A DNA stretch of 64,000 bases from Asterella californica (Eukaryota; Streptophyta; Marchantiopsida; Marchantiales; Aytoniaceae). A program made the position numbers and the translations under genes. The DNA is taken from contig JAYKYS010000004.1 in assembly GCA_036924285.1 (NCBI GenBank), positions 21,298,001 to 21,362,000 of the forward strand, written 5' to 3'. Numbering within the stretch: position 1 is the first letter of the stretch; each line of letters starts with the position of its first letter. The notes beneath the pieces were generated by a model. That model ran no database searches. It saw only the letters and a list, made by a program, of their open reading frames with translations, and was not told the DNA's origin. This document shows positions 26,280 through 37,917 of this stretch, in pieces.

Positions 26280-28434
26280 TCTATTTAGTTGCAGCTTATA
26301 GTTTTCTCCAAACTGAGTCGAGGAGACAACGTTTTGCTGTGAACAAGAAGCTTACTTCCGCCGCAGGTTGGACAGAACGTCAACAATTTTCTTCAGATCT
26401 TCAGTTGTCTGTGCAACATACGTGGGAAGTTCCAGAGGAGGAGCATGTAGAGTTTAGAGCTTAGCTTTTTTCATTTCTGTATTTTTCTAATTTCTTGGCA
26501 ATAGACCTCCCTCTCTGAGGGTCTTTACACAATAGGTGTGTCTAGTGAAGAGACGTGGAACTTTTGCTGCCACTGGGTGCAGTCTGCGGGGTTCAACTCC
26601 CCTCAAAAGTATCATTGTTTTGCCAGAAAGAATCACTGTGTGTTTTCTATCATCTGTCAATAGCAGAAATCTGATTTCTAGATATTAGTTCAAACATGTT
26701 TACGGACTGTATTGTACTGTAATTTCAGAAAGCATATTATACTGTTTGCTGGAAATCCTGGAAATCCTGAAAGTCTTCAAGCCTCAAAAAATACTAACTC
26801 AACTTCATAGTCTGTTCTAAAGATTTAAAACTTGTGTGCTAAAGATTTCAAAACTGAGGTATGTAGTTTCTGTATGTTTCTAACTCCAGCTATGGAGTCC
26901 ACTCAAACTCTCTGTTCACGACGTGAACTGAGTTTTAGTCTTGAATCCGCTTTGGTTGAGAGCCTACATCAATCACTCCATTCTACAAGGATAACCAACA
27001 AAAAACCCCATCTATCAGTACGGAACTCAAACTGAGATTGGATCATGAGAGAAACCATTGGCTACAGAAGACCCCAGCAGAATGACCCAACAGTTGAGGT
27101 CAAGACAGCTTGGAATGCTTTGCTGGTCGATCAAACTTCCACTCTCAAGCCCATACACGAACTGCAGATACAAAATTGATTATGTCATGTGAGCCAAACA
27201 CGACTCCGATACAACTAAACTCTCCACTCAAGATGCGGCAGATAAATCGAGGCTCCAAAGGACTGAAAGCATAGATTATAACACCCACTAGAGAAAGAAA
27301 GGGGCAATCGTGAACGTGAATCGAACAGAGAGTTTGAAGAATTCTAAGGAACTGTTTTCCGAGTTCACAAAACACTCCTTTTTGAAGCCAGATATCTTCA
27401 CAAGTTAGGATTAGTATGGATGGGTAGATTAACTGATTAGCGCGATTGATGTTACTTTTGAAGAGATCTCTTAGTTTAATTTATTCCCTCTGAAAATTAC
27501 GGAGAAAAATCAAACTTAATTAATATCGAGAGGAGGAAGGAAACTGTAACAACCCAGAGAAACACAAAGTATCAGAAATAGTAAATAAAGGATCGTTCCC
27601 ACGAAGATACAGTTAACAATTACACAAAACACAATACTACAATGTCACAATGATAATTCAGATAGTTTTCTGTATTCTCACGGAATGGAATAATATCCGG
27701 ATGAGAGTTTAAGTCTGATAAGAAACCAAACCCAAGCAAAAACCTGATGAATCGAATACAAACAACAATGAAATAGTTCTTTGATCAGGGACCCTTCCAA
27801 CAACACAAATAGAAGATTCGAGAAGACAAATATGTGAGCAAATGAGATAGCAAAATACTGCTGAAATGTTACTAGTCTTCTTCTGAAAAGACAAAAGAAT
27901 ACAGACTTCACATCAAGGTTCAAAGAATAAGCCCATACTCTTCCTAAGAAGTGTTCTTCCTACTAAATCCTCACTCTTAAGAATCCCACTTATTTGAAGA
28001 AGCCAAACTTAAGGTGAAGCCACCATGTTCCAAACTCTTCTCACAATTTAACTTATGCTTCTCCACTTCACAGTAACTAATATGTTCTCAGATCTTCGTC
28101 CAAACACCCTCGAAGTATACAGTTTCAACTTCGGCCGAAGTCCCTTCGGTCAAATTCTACACTGAAGTCTCTTCGTTCAGTGTCATCGACGAAAGCCTTC
28201 GTCAATCAGAATTACACCTGCAACAGCAAACTACGTCCTTCGTAGGTAAATCACCTTCGTCCACTTTTCTCACACACTCTCACTCCGCAATCTTGCGCAA
28301 TCAAAAATTAAGAAACAAAAACTGAAAACATGGAAAAGGTAAAATGACAGAGACTCGCATCGCTTGTATAGGCCTTCGCCCTAAGATGGAGGATCTCATT
28401 TCTACAAAAAGATGATTACATCTAGACCGCTTGA
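26280..28434. other. Gene-poor stretch with a tRNA T-arm-like hairpin
   Basis: GGGGTTCAACTCCCCT at 26588-26603 looks like a T-arm with its B box, but no matching acceptor, D arm or anticodon arm could be drawn. The rest has only short unsupported frames. Near 27585-27605 is GGATCGTTCCCACGAAG, a phrase I associate with plant transposon edges, on the side away from the start of the coiled-coil protein gene. From 28100 rightward the sequence becomes rich in CTTCG and CGAAG. Confidence 0.4.
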
Positions 28435-30240
28435 TCACGACTCCCCAATTGGCGGAACCGCAGTATCTACTCTACCTAACTGTAACTTCTGTCCTATACT
28501 GCATAGTGTAAACTTAACCGTCTCCCTAAGCTCCTTCAAATCTCTAATAATCCTCTCCGCTAGTCTAACTATTCTACTCTTCGCCGAAGGATCTGGTGCT
28601 ATCGTTAACTCTGCCCGAAGTCGCTGGAGTAGCTCCATCTCTGTCGCTGGAGTAGCTCCATCTCTGTCGCGTCGAGTTCGGTGGCGAAGTATGTTGTCGT
28701 AATCTCATCCACCTTCGTCCGAAGCTCTTCGGCCTTCGTTTCTGCTATCTCCTTCGCTTTTCTCTGTCTTCACCAGTTCCTCATCCTTTGCAGCCAACTG
28801 CTCATCCTTTGTCGCTAGCTGTTCCAAAATGACATCCCTCTCTGACTTCAAATCGTGAAAGCGTGAAGTCATAAGGTTCAACTTCGCTTGTACTTCCTGA
28901 ATCTCATCCAAGTATCGTGTATGGTCGCGCGACTGCGCTATGAGCAATGCCTCCCGCTGTGACATATACTTCTTGACATCGGCCGAAGTCTCTTCAAGCT
29001 TCGCCGTAAGAGCATCCTTCTCCTTTAACCATCCTTGTCGTCCGAAGTGTACAGCGCTGAGAAGATCGCTCAACGAAATTGATTCCTTCGTCTCCTTCTC
29101 ATAGACATGCCGTTGTAGATCCAACTGCGCTATGATTGGCAACGCCGTGCCACTTAGGAATTCCAGAGTCTGTTCGAACATCTTCAACTCTCTTCCTAAG
29201 TTGGAGTCACTCGGTCCCGCCGAAGTCGTCGTCCCGTCTGGTCTGGGCGAAGTCCGAAGTTCTTGTTGATGGACTTCGGTCTCAATTGCTTGCACCCCCG
29301 AAGGTACTCTTCTCACACTTGACTCTCCTTGGTCTCCTCTCGGTCTCACGGTTCTTATTATCTCTACTGAAGACGACTTCGTTGGTGATTGAGCGCCATC
29401 GACTCCTTCGTCCGAAGTCGTTATCGTCATTCTTCTTGCTTTCTTCTTTCCTCTTGAAGTCGCACCCCCTGGTGTAAGTTCCTCAATCTTCCTCTTCGCC
29501 CGAGTACTAGGTCCCGCCGAAGTCACTGGGGTCGTCACTTCTTCTTCTCTCTGAGGGGTTGCTTCCATTACACGCTCATCTTCTGAGATCGTTCTCCGGT
29601 CGAACTTCTCCTCTTCTTTTGGAGATAGTAACCTCATTCCTCGGTAGAAGAATACTGCAGAGGTTGCAAAGTATGTCGACCCACCTTCGTCGAAAGTATT
29701 GAACAGCTTCTGCACATGGTCGTGGAAGATCTTCGTCCAATACGCCTTCTTGCCTCCGAAGAGCTGTTCGATGAAATTAATCTGCCAATTGGCCAGATAA
29801 GAAGTACGTTGTGGTTTGAAGATGGTGTTGAGGGCGATCGCGACATCCCTCTTGAAAGGATCGATGTAGGTGTGTACTTTGAATCCATTCGATCCCACCG
29901 GCGACTTCGAGAACAGATCTCCATACGTCGCCACTTCGTCTGAAGTCGGCTTACAGCTTCTATCGTACATCAAGTCACCTGGTACTCCTGAGTCATCGAT
30001 TCCTAGGGCGAAGTTCCAGTGATTAAGAGTCCAATTGCTCGGTCTTGCCCGATGATCGTCTGAGAGATGTCCCCTGCAAATGAGTATCTCCTGTAACAGA
30101 TCCGAAGATATTACACCCCAGTTCTCCAGCAAGAACGCCATTCCTATCTCCTCGAGTCGTTCTCGATAGGGACTGAAGTCTGACCACTTCGTCGCTATAG
30201 TCTTCAACTTCGGACGCTTCGCCGTCTGCATTCCTCTCAT
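28435..30240 (-). pseudogene. Transposon-associated coiled-coil protein, frameshifted
   Basis: The gene has a globular N-terminal half (about residues 1-200 from the ATG at 30240), a basic, Ser/Thr-rich middle with a KRKIEEL / GKKKARR nuclear-signal-like region, and a C-terminal coiled coil. It resembles the 'putative plant transposon protein' type found between or beside retroelement genes in plants, but I recognise it by layout and not by a firm motif. The open frame extends upstream to a GTG at 30342, right after a stop, so the first ATG at 30240 is preferred. The frame ends at 28705. The coiled coil continues in another frame from about 28760. A 23-bp tandem duplication (28620-28665) then shifts it again into the frame ending at 28435. 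Two indels thus separate it from an intact protein of about 600 residues. Function is unknown. Confidence 0.55.
28620..28665. repeat. 23-bp tandem duplication
   Basis: GTCGCTGGAGTAGCTCCATC plus TCT occurs twice head to tail (28620-28642 and 28643-28665). It lies in the C-terminal part of the coiled-coil gene, and since 23 is not a multiple of three it changes the reading frame. Confidence 0.95.
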
Positions 30241-30342
30241 CTTCGCTGAAGATACGAAGTCCCGTCGATCTTCTGCGTTTATGACGCTTCTTCTTCGAAG
30301 TTGATACCTAATCGTGAAAACTCCGACTTCGGACTTCGCCAC

Positions 30343-31301
30343 TTAACCGCCACGGACCTCAGATTTCAGACTTCGCCGAAGGTAGTCTTCGTCCACTCTC
30401 TTCCAATCGGTAAATGCGGAGCACTATAGTAAACTCACGATTGGAAATAATAAAGTGAAATGCTTTTTGATCTTACTTATAGCTTTTCCCTTCTTCTCCT
30501 CACGTGCGAAGTCCTTCTTGATTTTCGAGCGCGAAGTTGCACTAACTCCTGTCTCATTTTAGTTCTTCTTTCCAAGGTCATAACTTCGTCGTCCAATGTC
30601 CATTCTTAGCAAACGAGGTATCCTTGGAAAGCTCTTCGTCCGTAGAATACAACCAAGTTATCTCTTCAAAGATATATTTGTCATAACTTCTCCGTAGAAA
30701 TCCTACTCTACACTGAATCTATCTTATCTATCATCTATACTAACTATTCCATTGTTTTACTTGTCAAAACCCAAAAAAAATCTTAGCAAAGTGGAAATCC
30801 AAGGCTTCACAGAAACCACAATGGAAAATTAAACTATAGGCAACCACTATAAAGTTGATGTAATAATAAAAGCAAAGCAATAGATTTAATAAAGAATTAA
30901 GTTCATAATAAAGAAATGTTTAAAAGTAGAAGCAATAGTAACATGTATATATAAAAGTCCCTACTTCCTCTCTTCATTCTTGAAATAAACAAAGGAAACG
31001 TTAGAAATTCAGTAGATATTAGTAAATATTATAAAATATATTTCGAATATATTTACCAAGATCATTTTTTACCTTAGAGGTGACGGTGCTGGTCGTTCGC
31101 CGAATAACATCTCACACATCTCTGCTTTCCATCTTGTCGTCCGTGGAGATAACACTCGTATTGTTGATATCTTGTGTCAAATAGTAGTGTGCACAGGTCG
31201 ACGCTGCAAAATTTTTATTGGCTCACGTGTGATATTTTCGTTCCAATCCAACGCGCAGGCGATGAGTCAGACCTTGTGTGTCTTAGGATAATGTATCCTT
31301 T
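30343..31301. other. Upstream flank of the coiled-coil gene
   Basis: No gene is seen. CTTCG/CGAAG words stay frequent until about 30650. They then give way to AT-rich sequence with ATAAAG and TATATA words near 30850-31060, where a different element probably begins. Confidence 0.45.
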
Positions 31302-33016
31302 TTATGCGAACTTGTTGATGACAGATTTGAACGTCTCTAACATATAGTTCTCACGAGCCCTTGTATAAAATCTCATCTTGGTCGGCGTTAAATCCTTGGC
31401 CAAGAAGGACACCATCGTCCGATGGGTGGACGAACCTAGTTGTTGTGAACACAATAAATCAACAAATACGGAAATACAAGTTGTAACAACATTTAGCTTG
31501 TTAATGTAATCTTGAACCAGTTTCTCTAATTGTAATAGACCCATCTCTAAAGCGTAAAGTAAGAGCAAAGACACCAAGTTTGTCACCTGGTGTATAGTAT
31601 ATGTCAGAGGCTGGGCGGTTGATGTCTGATATCGTACAACAAGATCGATCTCCAGGAAAATTTCTACAAGCTGTATGATCTCTTGCCCAATGATCAGCGG
31701 CATTTCTTATGTCCAAAACCAAAACACTTGCATCATCTTTCTCTTGCGGATAACGATCATCGGCACCGATGGTTCTTCTAGCATTCAACTGACAACACGT
31801 GTATCCATCCTTTCAACTTGTCGGTTATACCATGCAATTGAAGCTATGGATACATAAATCGTCACGACACGACAGTCTCTCCATCCTCCAACCCACGCAG
31901 ATCTGCCACTCGATGGACTAGATCCGGCTTGTTCTCTGTTGCATTCGCTCCTTGAGCACAGAGCCACACCACTAATTGTCTCTTGGTGAGGAGTTCAAGA
32001 TCAAGGATGATTTCAGCATCCTCGACACTACCAAGAGGACGCTTTTTGTTCGGAACCTCAACCACTAACTTCTTGATGACATTATTGCACTTGTGTCATA
32101 AGTCCTTTTAGCTAACAATGTCATAGCGAGACAAGATTGCATCAACTGATGACTTATCGTCATGAACCACCTCATCCGGGACCAGGCCAAGCGCTATCAA
32201 CCTACGCACTCTTTCCTCAAACGCACGGTCCTCTATCAACCACGAGTTATTTCCGGTTTCAACTCGTGTCATATTCATCATCTCGACTACGCGGTCGTCA
32301 TGACTATCGATGAAAGCACATGTCTCATTGTATCCATTACGACTTGAATCATAACGTAAGTCCGCGTACAAAACAAAATTTCTTAATGACAATACATGAG
32401 CATAAGAAGAGGATATTAGCAACAATGGCACATAATAAACATGTAATAACTCACAAGCGTACAAGCCATAAGTATGGAGGACGTATAAACTAACCTCCAG
32501 CTGGGACTTCGTTCAAGTAGGAAAAGATCCGCGCTCCTAAGGCACTGGCTTGAATCTTCGCCTTCTCGATGACTCAACTTTCCATTGCAACTTGGATCCA
32601 ACCAACGGGAGGAGTCTTTCCATCTTCGAAGTTAAAGAAATGGGTCTGGTAGCAATGAGCTAATCCCACCTCTCAAAGAACACTATCTAGTGTAGTGTAG
32701 TCCAATCTCGTACTCAATACAACATGATAAAGACGATGAATAATATCAAAGACGTCATTGTATAACTCCATCTCACAAGATCTCCATCCATAAGTGTGAC
32801 GACTAAGACATCTAAACTTCAATGACCATGTCTGATGAAGACACTGATTGTCAGAAGCGAGAAGAACTCTTCACATCCATGATGAGGACATCTCACCTTA
32901 AAGTCTCGAAAGAACTCCTTGAGTCTAGGCAAAGCTACAAAGACATACATAGGCAATGTATCATCCAAGGGTAGAGGACCACGAGATAGAGTTTCAGCCA
33001 CAACTGAAATGGGAAG
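31302..33016 (-). pseudogene. Transposase-like multi-exon gene with SAP-like domain, downstream part
   Basis: This is the 3' half of a decayed gene that the chromovirus at 33017-38871 has split. Recognisable blocks on the minus strand are as follows. At 33016-32900 is a segment with SRGPLPLDDTLPMYVFVALP. At 32464-32108 is a segment with NNSWLIEDRAFEERVRRLIAL. At 32086-31862 is a SAP-like helix-extended-loop-helix motif (LLTKRQLVVWLCAQGANA and following), normally DNA-binding. At 31788-31501 is a Cys/His-bearing segment with DHWARDHTACRNFPGD. At 31400-31302 is a segment with FYTRARENYMLETFKS. The last two recall uncharacterised transposase-like proteins of algae and animals; this is from memory and needs a search. 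Blocks lie in different frames with GT and AG words between, so introns, indels or both are present. I call it transposase-like with low confidence. Confidence 0.4.
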
Positions 33017-33427
33017 TGTAAGATGGGGCTCTAGAGTGAACTCAAAACTCGAATGCCCGTGGAGGTGCATTATCATCCTTTATATAGTGATAGAAATAGT
33101 ACAGGATGAGCTTCCGGTCAATGATGATCTCTCAAAGTGAGCACACAGATCACTGATGTGACTTACATACAACCTCCGATCCAAAATAACATCTAGAGGG
33201 TTCAGAATGAGCCACATAAGAGCTCGTTGGAAAGTTCTCGAAGCTTCATATCGGAAACTTCCTTCTGGAAGTTTCTCGGTGGTCTTTTGACGCTCTCGTC
33301 TATTAGTAGAAGTACTCTTTTGCTGCATGTATTCTCATGTCAACTTAGTCGTAACTAATTCTTATACCAAAGACTTCTACCAAACCAATTTCTCCTCTAG
33401 TTGATAAGTAGAGCTCTACTTATTATA
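33017..33427 (-). repeat. 3' LTR of chromovirus (411 bp)
   Basis: This matches 38461-38871 along its whole length, the same 411 bases, with roughly 10 percent differences by eye. The ends are TGTAAGATGG at the left (plus view) and ACTTATTATA at the right. The differences from the 5' copy suggest the insertion is not recent. Confidence 0.9.
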
Positions 33428-33440
33428 AACCTCCCCCCTT
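33428..33440 (-). other. Polypurine tract
   Basis: AAAGGGGGGAGGT reads on the minus strand directly before the 3' LTR and just after the end of pol. This is where second-strand priming takes place in LTR elements. Confidence 0.85.
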
Positions 33441-34527
33441 TTAAGAAGCAACGTCCTCGTTGCTCAACTGTTGTTCGAAAGCTTTCACTATGAGTGGGGT
33501 GTGTGCAAGATTGGTTGCAGGTTTCCATGTTGCTTCATGTAATGGATATTCTTTTCATTCAACAAGTAATCTATCCGTTGATGATGAGTCCCACGAACAC
33601 GTTTCTTTAAGATGCGTTTCACCTCAAACTCTTCTTCATCATCGATAATTTGAGGAAGGGGTCGTGACTCTTACGAATTTCCAAATTGATGAGGTCGTGG
33701 TGTATATTGCCGTAATAAAGATACATGAAAAACCGGATGAATCTTCATGTGGGGTGGAAGTTCTAGTTGATATATGCAACTGCTCCAATTCTATGAACAA
33801 CAGATAAAGGTCCGATGAAGCGAGGGTTGAATTTACGACTACCGATCAACGTAAGTTTGGTTATGGATAACCAAACTTGTTCACAAATCGTGAACTCTTC
33901 ATGCCGACAGTGTCCATCGACATATTGCTTTTGTTGATTTTGAACAACTTGTAGTTTCACCTTAGCTTTTTCCACTCCTTGTTGAATTCGTGCAACAAAT
34001 TCATTGACAGCATCCACTTTGGTGTTGATTGACGATGACGTATCGAATCGTCTAAAGCTTGCTGGTGTGAGAGGATGTTCTCCGTACATGAGATAAAAAG
34101 GAGTTTCGTGGATAGATGCGTTGAGAGAGTTGTAGTAGGTAATTTCTACCAAAAGAAATAAGGTGTCTCACTTCGCTTGTTCCTCCATAGTAAAGGCTCG
34201 TAGCATGTCTTTAATTATGTGGTTGGCTCTGTCAGTTTGTCCATTGGTCTGTGGGTGATAAGCGATAGACATGGCAAGTTTAGTTTTGAACAGACCAAAT
34301 AAGGTTCTCCAAAAAAGGCTAGTAAATTGAGGACCTCTATCTATTATAAGCATCCGAGACTGACCATGTTGAGCAAAAATGGTTTTCAAGTATAACTGTG
34401 CAAGTTGCGGTGCTGAGACATCTTTCGTGGTTGGTCGAAGGTGGATCATCTTGCTAAGCTTATCGACAAAGACGACTATGGAGTCAAAACTGGAACTGGT
34501 CATGGGTTGTTCACACACTAACTTCAT
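33441..34527 (-). pseudogene. Chromovirus integrase and chromodomain, inactivated
   Basis: This is the 3' end of pol from a Ty3/Gypsy chromovirus. The integrase core is at 34527-34168, with VVFVDKLSKM, DRGPQFTSLFW and AYHPQTNGQTDRAN. The first catalytic Asp, usual in MDFVTG, is replaced (MKLVCEQ), and the third catalytic residue, usually the E of GQTERAN, is D. The integrase C-terminal segment follows after a frame change at 34152-33763, with FNPRFIGPLSV. A chromodomain is then split over two frames (about 33650-33450): EVKRILKKRV at its start, and HEATWKPATNL where the family has TWEP. It ends at the TAA at 33441-33443, abutting the polypurine tract. The lost catalytic residues and the frame breaks make it non-functional. 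Confidence 0.88.
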
Positions 34528-34985
34528 ATTAACATGTTCTCAACGTTTGGAAGGAATCGGGAGAGGTTGAAGAAGACCGACGGGTGCTTGATTTGTAACC
34601 TTATTTGGTTCACATTGCACAACTCCGAGTATATACTGCAACATCCTCTGCCATCTTGGATCAATAGAGTGTTGGACTGCTTCCATTGTCTTTTCTGTCT
34701 CATGTGTATTGCAATGGCTGAATCGTGAGATTCAGTTAGTATGGTGGTACGTAGTTCTGGATCTTCTGGGATCCATAACTTCCTTTCATGGAATACCAGA
34801 CCATGATTGTTGAAGGTTCGTGAAGGTTTAGCTGCTACAATTTGTGCATCTGATCTTGTGCCCTCGATCAATTTTGTCCAGAAGTCAGAATTCACATTGA
34901 CTTCAGAGACTATGTTATGCACACTAAGCATGCGGGTTAATACATCAGCAATTTGCTTCTTGCCCTCAACATACGTGATGGTCAT
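34524..34985 (-). pseudogene. RNase H end and integrase zinc-binding region
   Basis: The frame opens with YVEGKKQIADVLTR, the usual end of Ty3/Gypsy RNase H (GKxNxxADxLSR). It then holds a linker and a decayed HHCC zinc-binding region. The Cys part has slipped into a neighbouring frame with CEPNKVTNQAPVGLLQP-like sequence just before the integrase core. The region between 34986 and 35340 should contain the rest of RNase H but is broken into short frames. Confidence 0.75.
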
Positions 34986-35340
34986 GTTGAATAGCTGTCT
35001 CCATTCTGCCCTACGGATTTGTCTCTTTAGAGATCATTTTGCGTCTCCAAATAGACTAAAGGTTTGTGGTCTATCTCGATCACAAAAACCTTCTCCCCTA
35101 GATAGTGTTTCCAATGCTTCGTTCGAGGACTATTGTCAATTCTTTCTTTCAGTAGTGTGGTAGTTTTGTTCTGCTGATAGCAACTTCCGAGAGAAGTATG
35201 CAATTGGATGTCAACTATCGTGTCTGATGCATCCGCTGTTAACTTGATAGGTTTCTTCGAGTCGTATCACTTGAGGATCGGAGCATGTAGTACTGCGATC
35301 CATCGGAGCATGTTTCCTCACATCCATTTCTTTCCTTTGT

Positions 35341-36261
35341 CTAACAAGGTAGTGGTTGTATAATCTTGGCAAAATGCTTAACAAATCTACGATAAAATCT
35401 TATCAATCCAAAGAAACTCTTAAGTTGAGTCTGATCTTCTAGAGTCTTCCATTGTTGGATGATAACTATTTTATCTGCCATTATTTGTATACCTTCTGCA
35501 CTCACTTTGTGTCCTAAGTAATCCATCTCCGTCTAGCCAAATTCACATTACGGAGTACTTGGAGAAATCTCTCTCAAATGGTGCACATGTTCTTTCATAG
35601 TTTTGTTATAGACTAGGATGTCGTCAAGAAATACAACGACTGATCTGTCTAAATAAGAGCAAAATATGTCATTCGTCATACCCATGAAGGTGGCTGGTAC
35701 ATTTATAAGACCAAATGACATCACTAAGTATTCAAAGTGACTTTATCTTGTTCGAAAGGCAGTCTTCTCCACATCTTCATCAATAATTTGAATCTGGTTA
35801 TATCCGCTCCGTAAGTCTAGCTTCGTGAAGTACTTTGCTCTTTCAAGTTGGTCGAACAAGTCATCCATCCGAGGTAATGGATACTTATTCTTCATCATCT
35901 GTTGATTGAGTGCTCGATAATCGATGCACATTTGTAGACTGTTATTTTTTTTCTTCACAAAAAGGACTGGAGCTTCATATGGTGACACACTAGGCTGGAT
36001 AAATCCTTGTTGCAAAATCTCCTCAATTTGTGCCTTGCACTCCTCCAATTCATGTGGTGTTAGTTTGTATGAGACATTACAAGGAGGGGTGTTCTCTAGA
36101 ATCATCTCGATTTTGTGGTCAATCCTTCGTTTTGATGATAGCATTGAAGGAGGAGCATCGGGAAAGACATCTCCATATTCTGCTATCACATCTATCAAGC
36201 TTTCTAGAATCTGTCCGTCGAGCTGTACACTCCGGCCTCTTTTATTAAACCCAGAAAACAA
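35341..36261 (-). pseudogene. Reverse transcriptase of chromovirus, with stop
   Basis: The RT domain carries, in order, [34 protein letters not shown], the catalytic block [13 protein letters not shown] (first Asp), and FLDDILVYN (the paired Asps) near 35620-35640 in a continued frame. Then comes MDYLGHKVSAEGI with a thumb-like segment at 35526-35341. The order and wording are those of Ty3/Gypsy RT. Breaks between 35743 and 35530 show frameshifts, so one protein is not made, although the catalytic aspartates survive. Confidence 0.9.
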
Positions 36262-36490
36262 ACATCGTTATTACGTATATCACTCGTATCTATGACATAC
36301 AAAGATAAGTTCTATCTTCGAGATCTCACTCTATCTCCGAAGATTCTCCACTATTTGATTTTCACCACTTTTTTCGTCAATCCACGTCATGATTATACTG
36401 TTCCATCCACGGCATACCCAATATGACATCATAACGAGCTAATATGATCATCCACCACTCAATATCTTCACAATATTCACCTAAAGTAAG

Positions 36491-36682
36491 TTATATTTTT
36501 CGAGATAAGAATTCAATCTTCTCGGTTTGTCCATTGAGGAGTTCCACCTCTTCACTCTCATCACTTTCTAACTCCATTCCCAATTTCATAGCAGTCGATT
36601 GAGACAAAAAGTTCTCTGTTGCATCAAGATTGATTAGTACTCTCACTTGTGTCCTTTCCAAGACTCCATCCGTGACAATCAA
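36491..36682 (-). pseudogene. Chromovirus aspartic protease remnant
   Basis: RVLINLDATENFLSQ stands where chromoviruses have VLIDSGATHNFIS. The catalytic D-S/T-G triad is therefore altered to N-L-D. The following VELLNGQ and KIEFLSRKI fit the retropepsin beta strands. The gap between this and the RT frame (36262-36490) is frame-broken sequence of the same polyprotein. Confidence 0.75.
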
Positions 36683-36751
36683 TTACTCATTATTTTTTGT
36701 CAATCTCCTTCTCCTTCCCTCGTCTTTCTTCTCTCTCCTTGAACTGTAAGA

Positions 36752-37868
36752 TCACGAGGTGCATTTACTAGTGTTCTTCATTTCCGATCTTGTCTCGACT
36801 TCTTCATTTCCTTCCGTCTCATTCAGATGATTCAGAGGTCGACTATATGGAGGTCTGGGGTCTCTAAGAAAACAATTTCGGCAGTTTGCAGCTATATGAT
36901 CAAATCGTCCACAATTGTAACATCGTCGTTGCTCGAGTTGAGGTGTAGCATTCCTGACATCTTCTCCTCTAGAGCTCCCTGACGTCTTTCTTCTGACCGA
37001 CCTCGACGATCTCCATCTTGAAATTGTCATGGCTGATAGCGGATGTTGCCTAGCTCTATGGGTGTCAGACCGATTCTGGTGATTTGATGGAATCATCACT
37101 TCTCCTCCTAATGCTCTAGCAATTCTCTGAGCACAAGTGATGGTCTCAAAAACCGTGAGTGGATTTTGCACCATTACTTTTTGTCGGATTCTTTTCTTCA
37201 ACTCTCTCTTGAAATTATCAAGAGCCTCCGCTGGACTCATATCAGTGATTGTCATTTGCAAGTCAAAGAACGTTTCTACATACTCTTGAAGGCTTCTCTT
37301 CTGTTTCAATTCTCACATCTTCGTTCGAGCCATTTGCATCGAATCCACAGATTGAAAAATTCTTCAACAGACTTTCTTGCATTGCAGTCCATGTTACTGT
37401 TCTCCTTCCATCAACACCGATCTCTCCCATGCATCATACCATGTGAGAGCTTTATCATTCAAGTATTCACATGCAAACACTCTCGCTACGTGATCCGTGA
37501 TTTACGTACTGAAAAGTCACAAATATCGATTCATTCAAGAAATCCAATTCTCGACTACTCTCATGATTCGTTGATCTTTGTACGGTTCAATGTTACAAGT
37601 CTTCTTCATTCGTAGTAACAGGACATCTTCATCGAGACTGGAGCTCTGTGATTTGTGTCACGGATTCTTTTAGTGCAGCTTGCTCTCCCACCACCGGTAC
37701 TCCTTGAGACGATCCCCCTCTTCCAACGTCTATCATGTTTTGATCCTCGAGGTTCAACATCTTGCTCTGTAGTGCTTCCACCGTCATCTTCATCTCCCAA
37801 AATTCGTTGAGCATGCCCTGCATCAATTCTTGCATCATCAACTCTAGATTTGCAGGTTGTGGTTCCAT
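36752..37868 (-). pseudogene. Chromovirus gag
   Basis: Gag starts at the ATG at 37868. The first 79 codons hold a helical, Met/Glu-rich N-terminus (to 37629). Following a broken stretch, the capsid end resumes at 37309 with SLQEYVETFFDLQMTITDMS, and the gag signature A-x-x-A-L-D-N-F-K near it. A basic segment then leads to the CCHC knuckle CYNCGRFDHIAANC at about 36880-36920. The middle of the capsid (37310-37600) lies in disrupted frames. Confidence 0.85.
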
Positions 37869-37917
37869 GATGACGCTCTCTTTCTCTCTCTGATAGCACG
37901 AAAGTTTTAAATTTTTC

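Noticed and set aside
26588..26603. tRNA gene suggested by a T-arm-like hairpin
   Set aside because: No acceptor stem, D arm or anticodon arm can be drawn around it.
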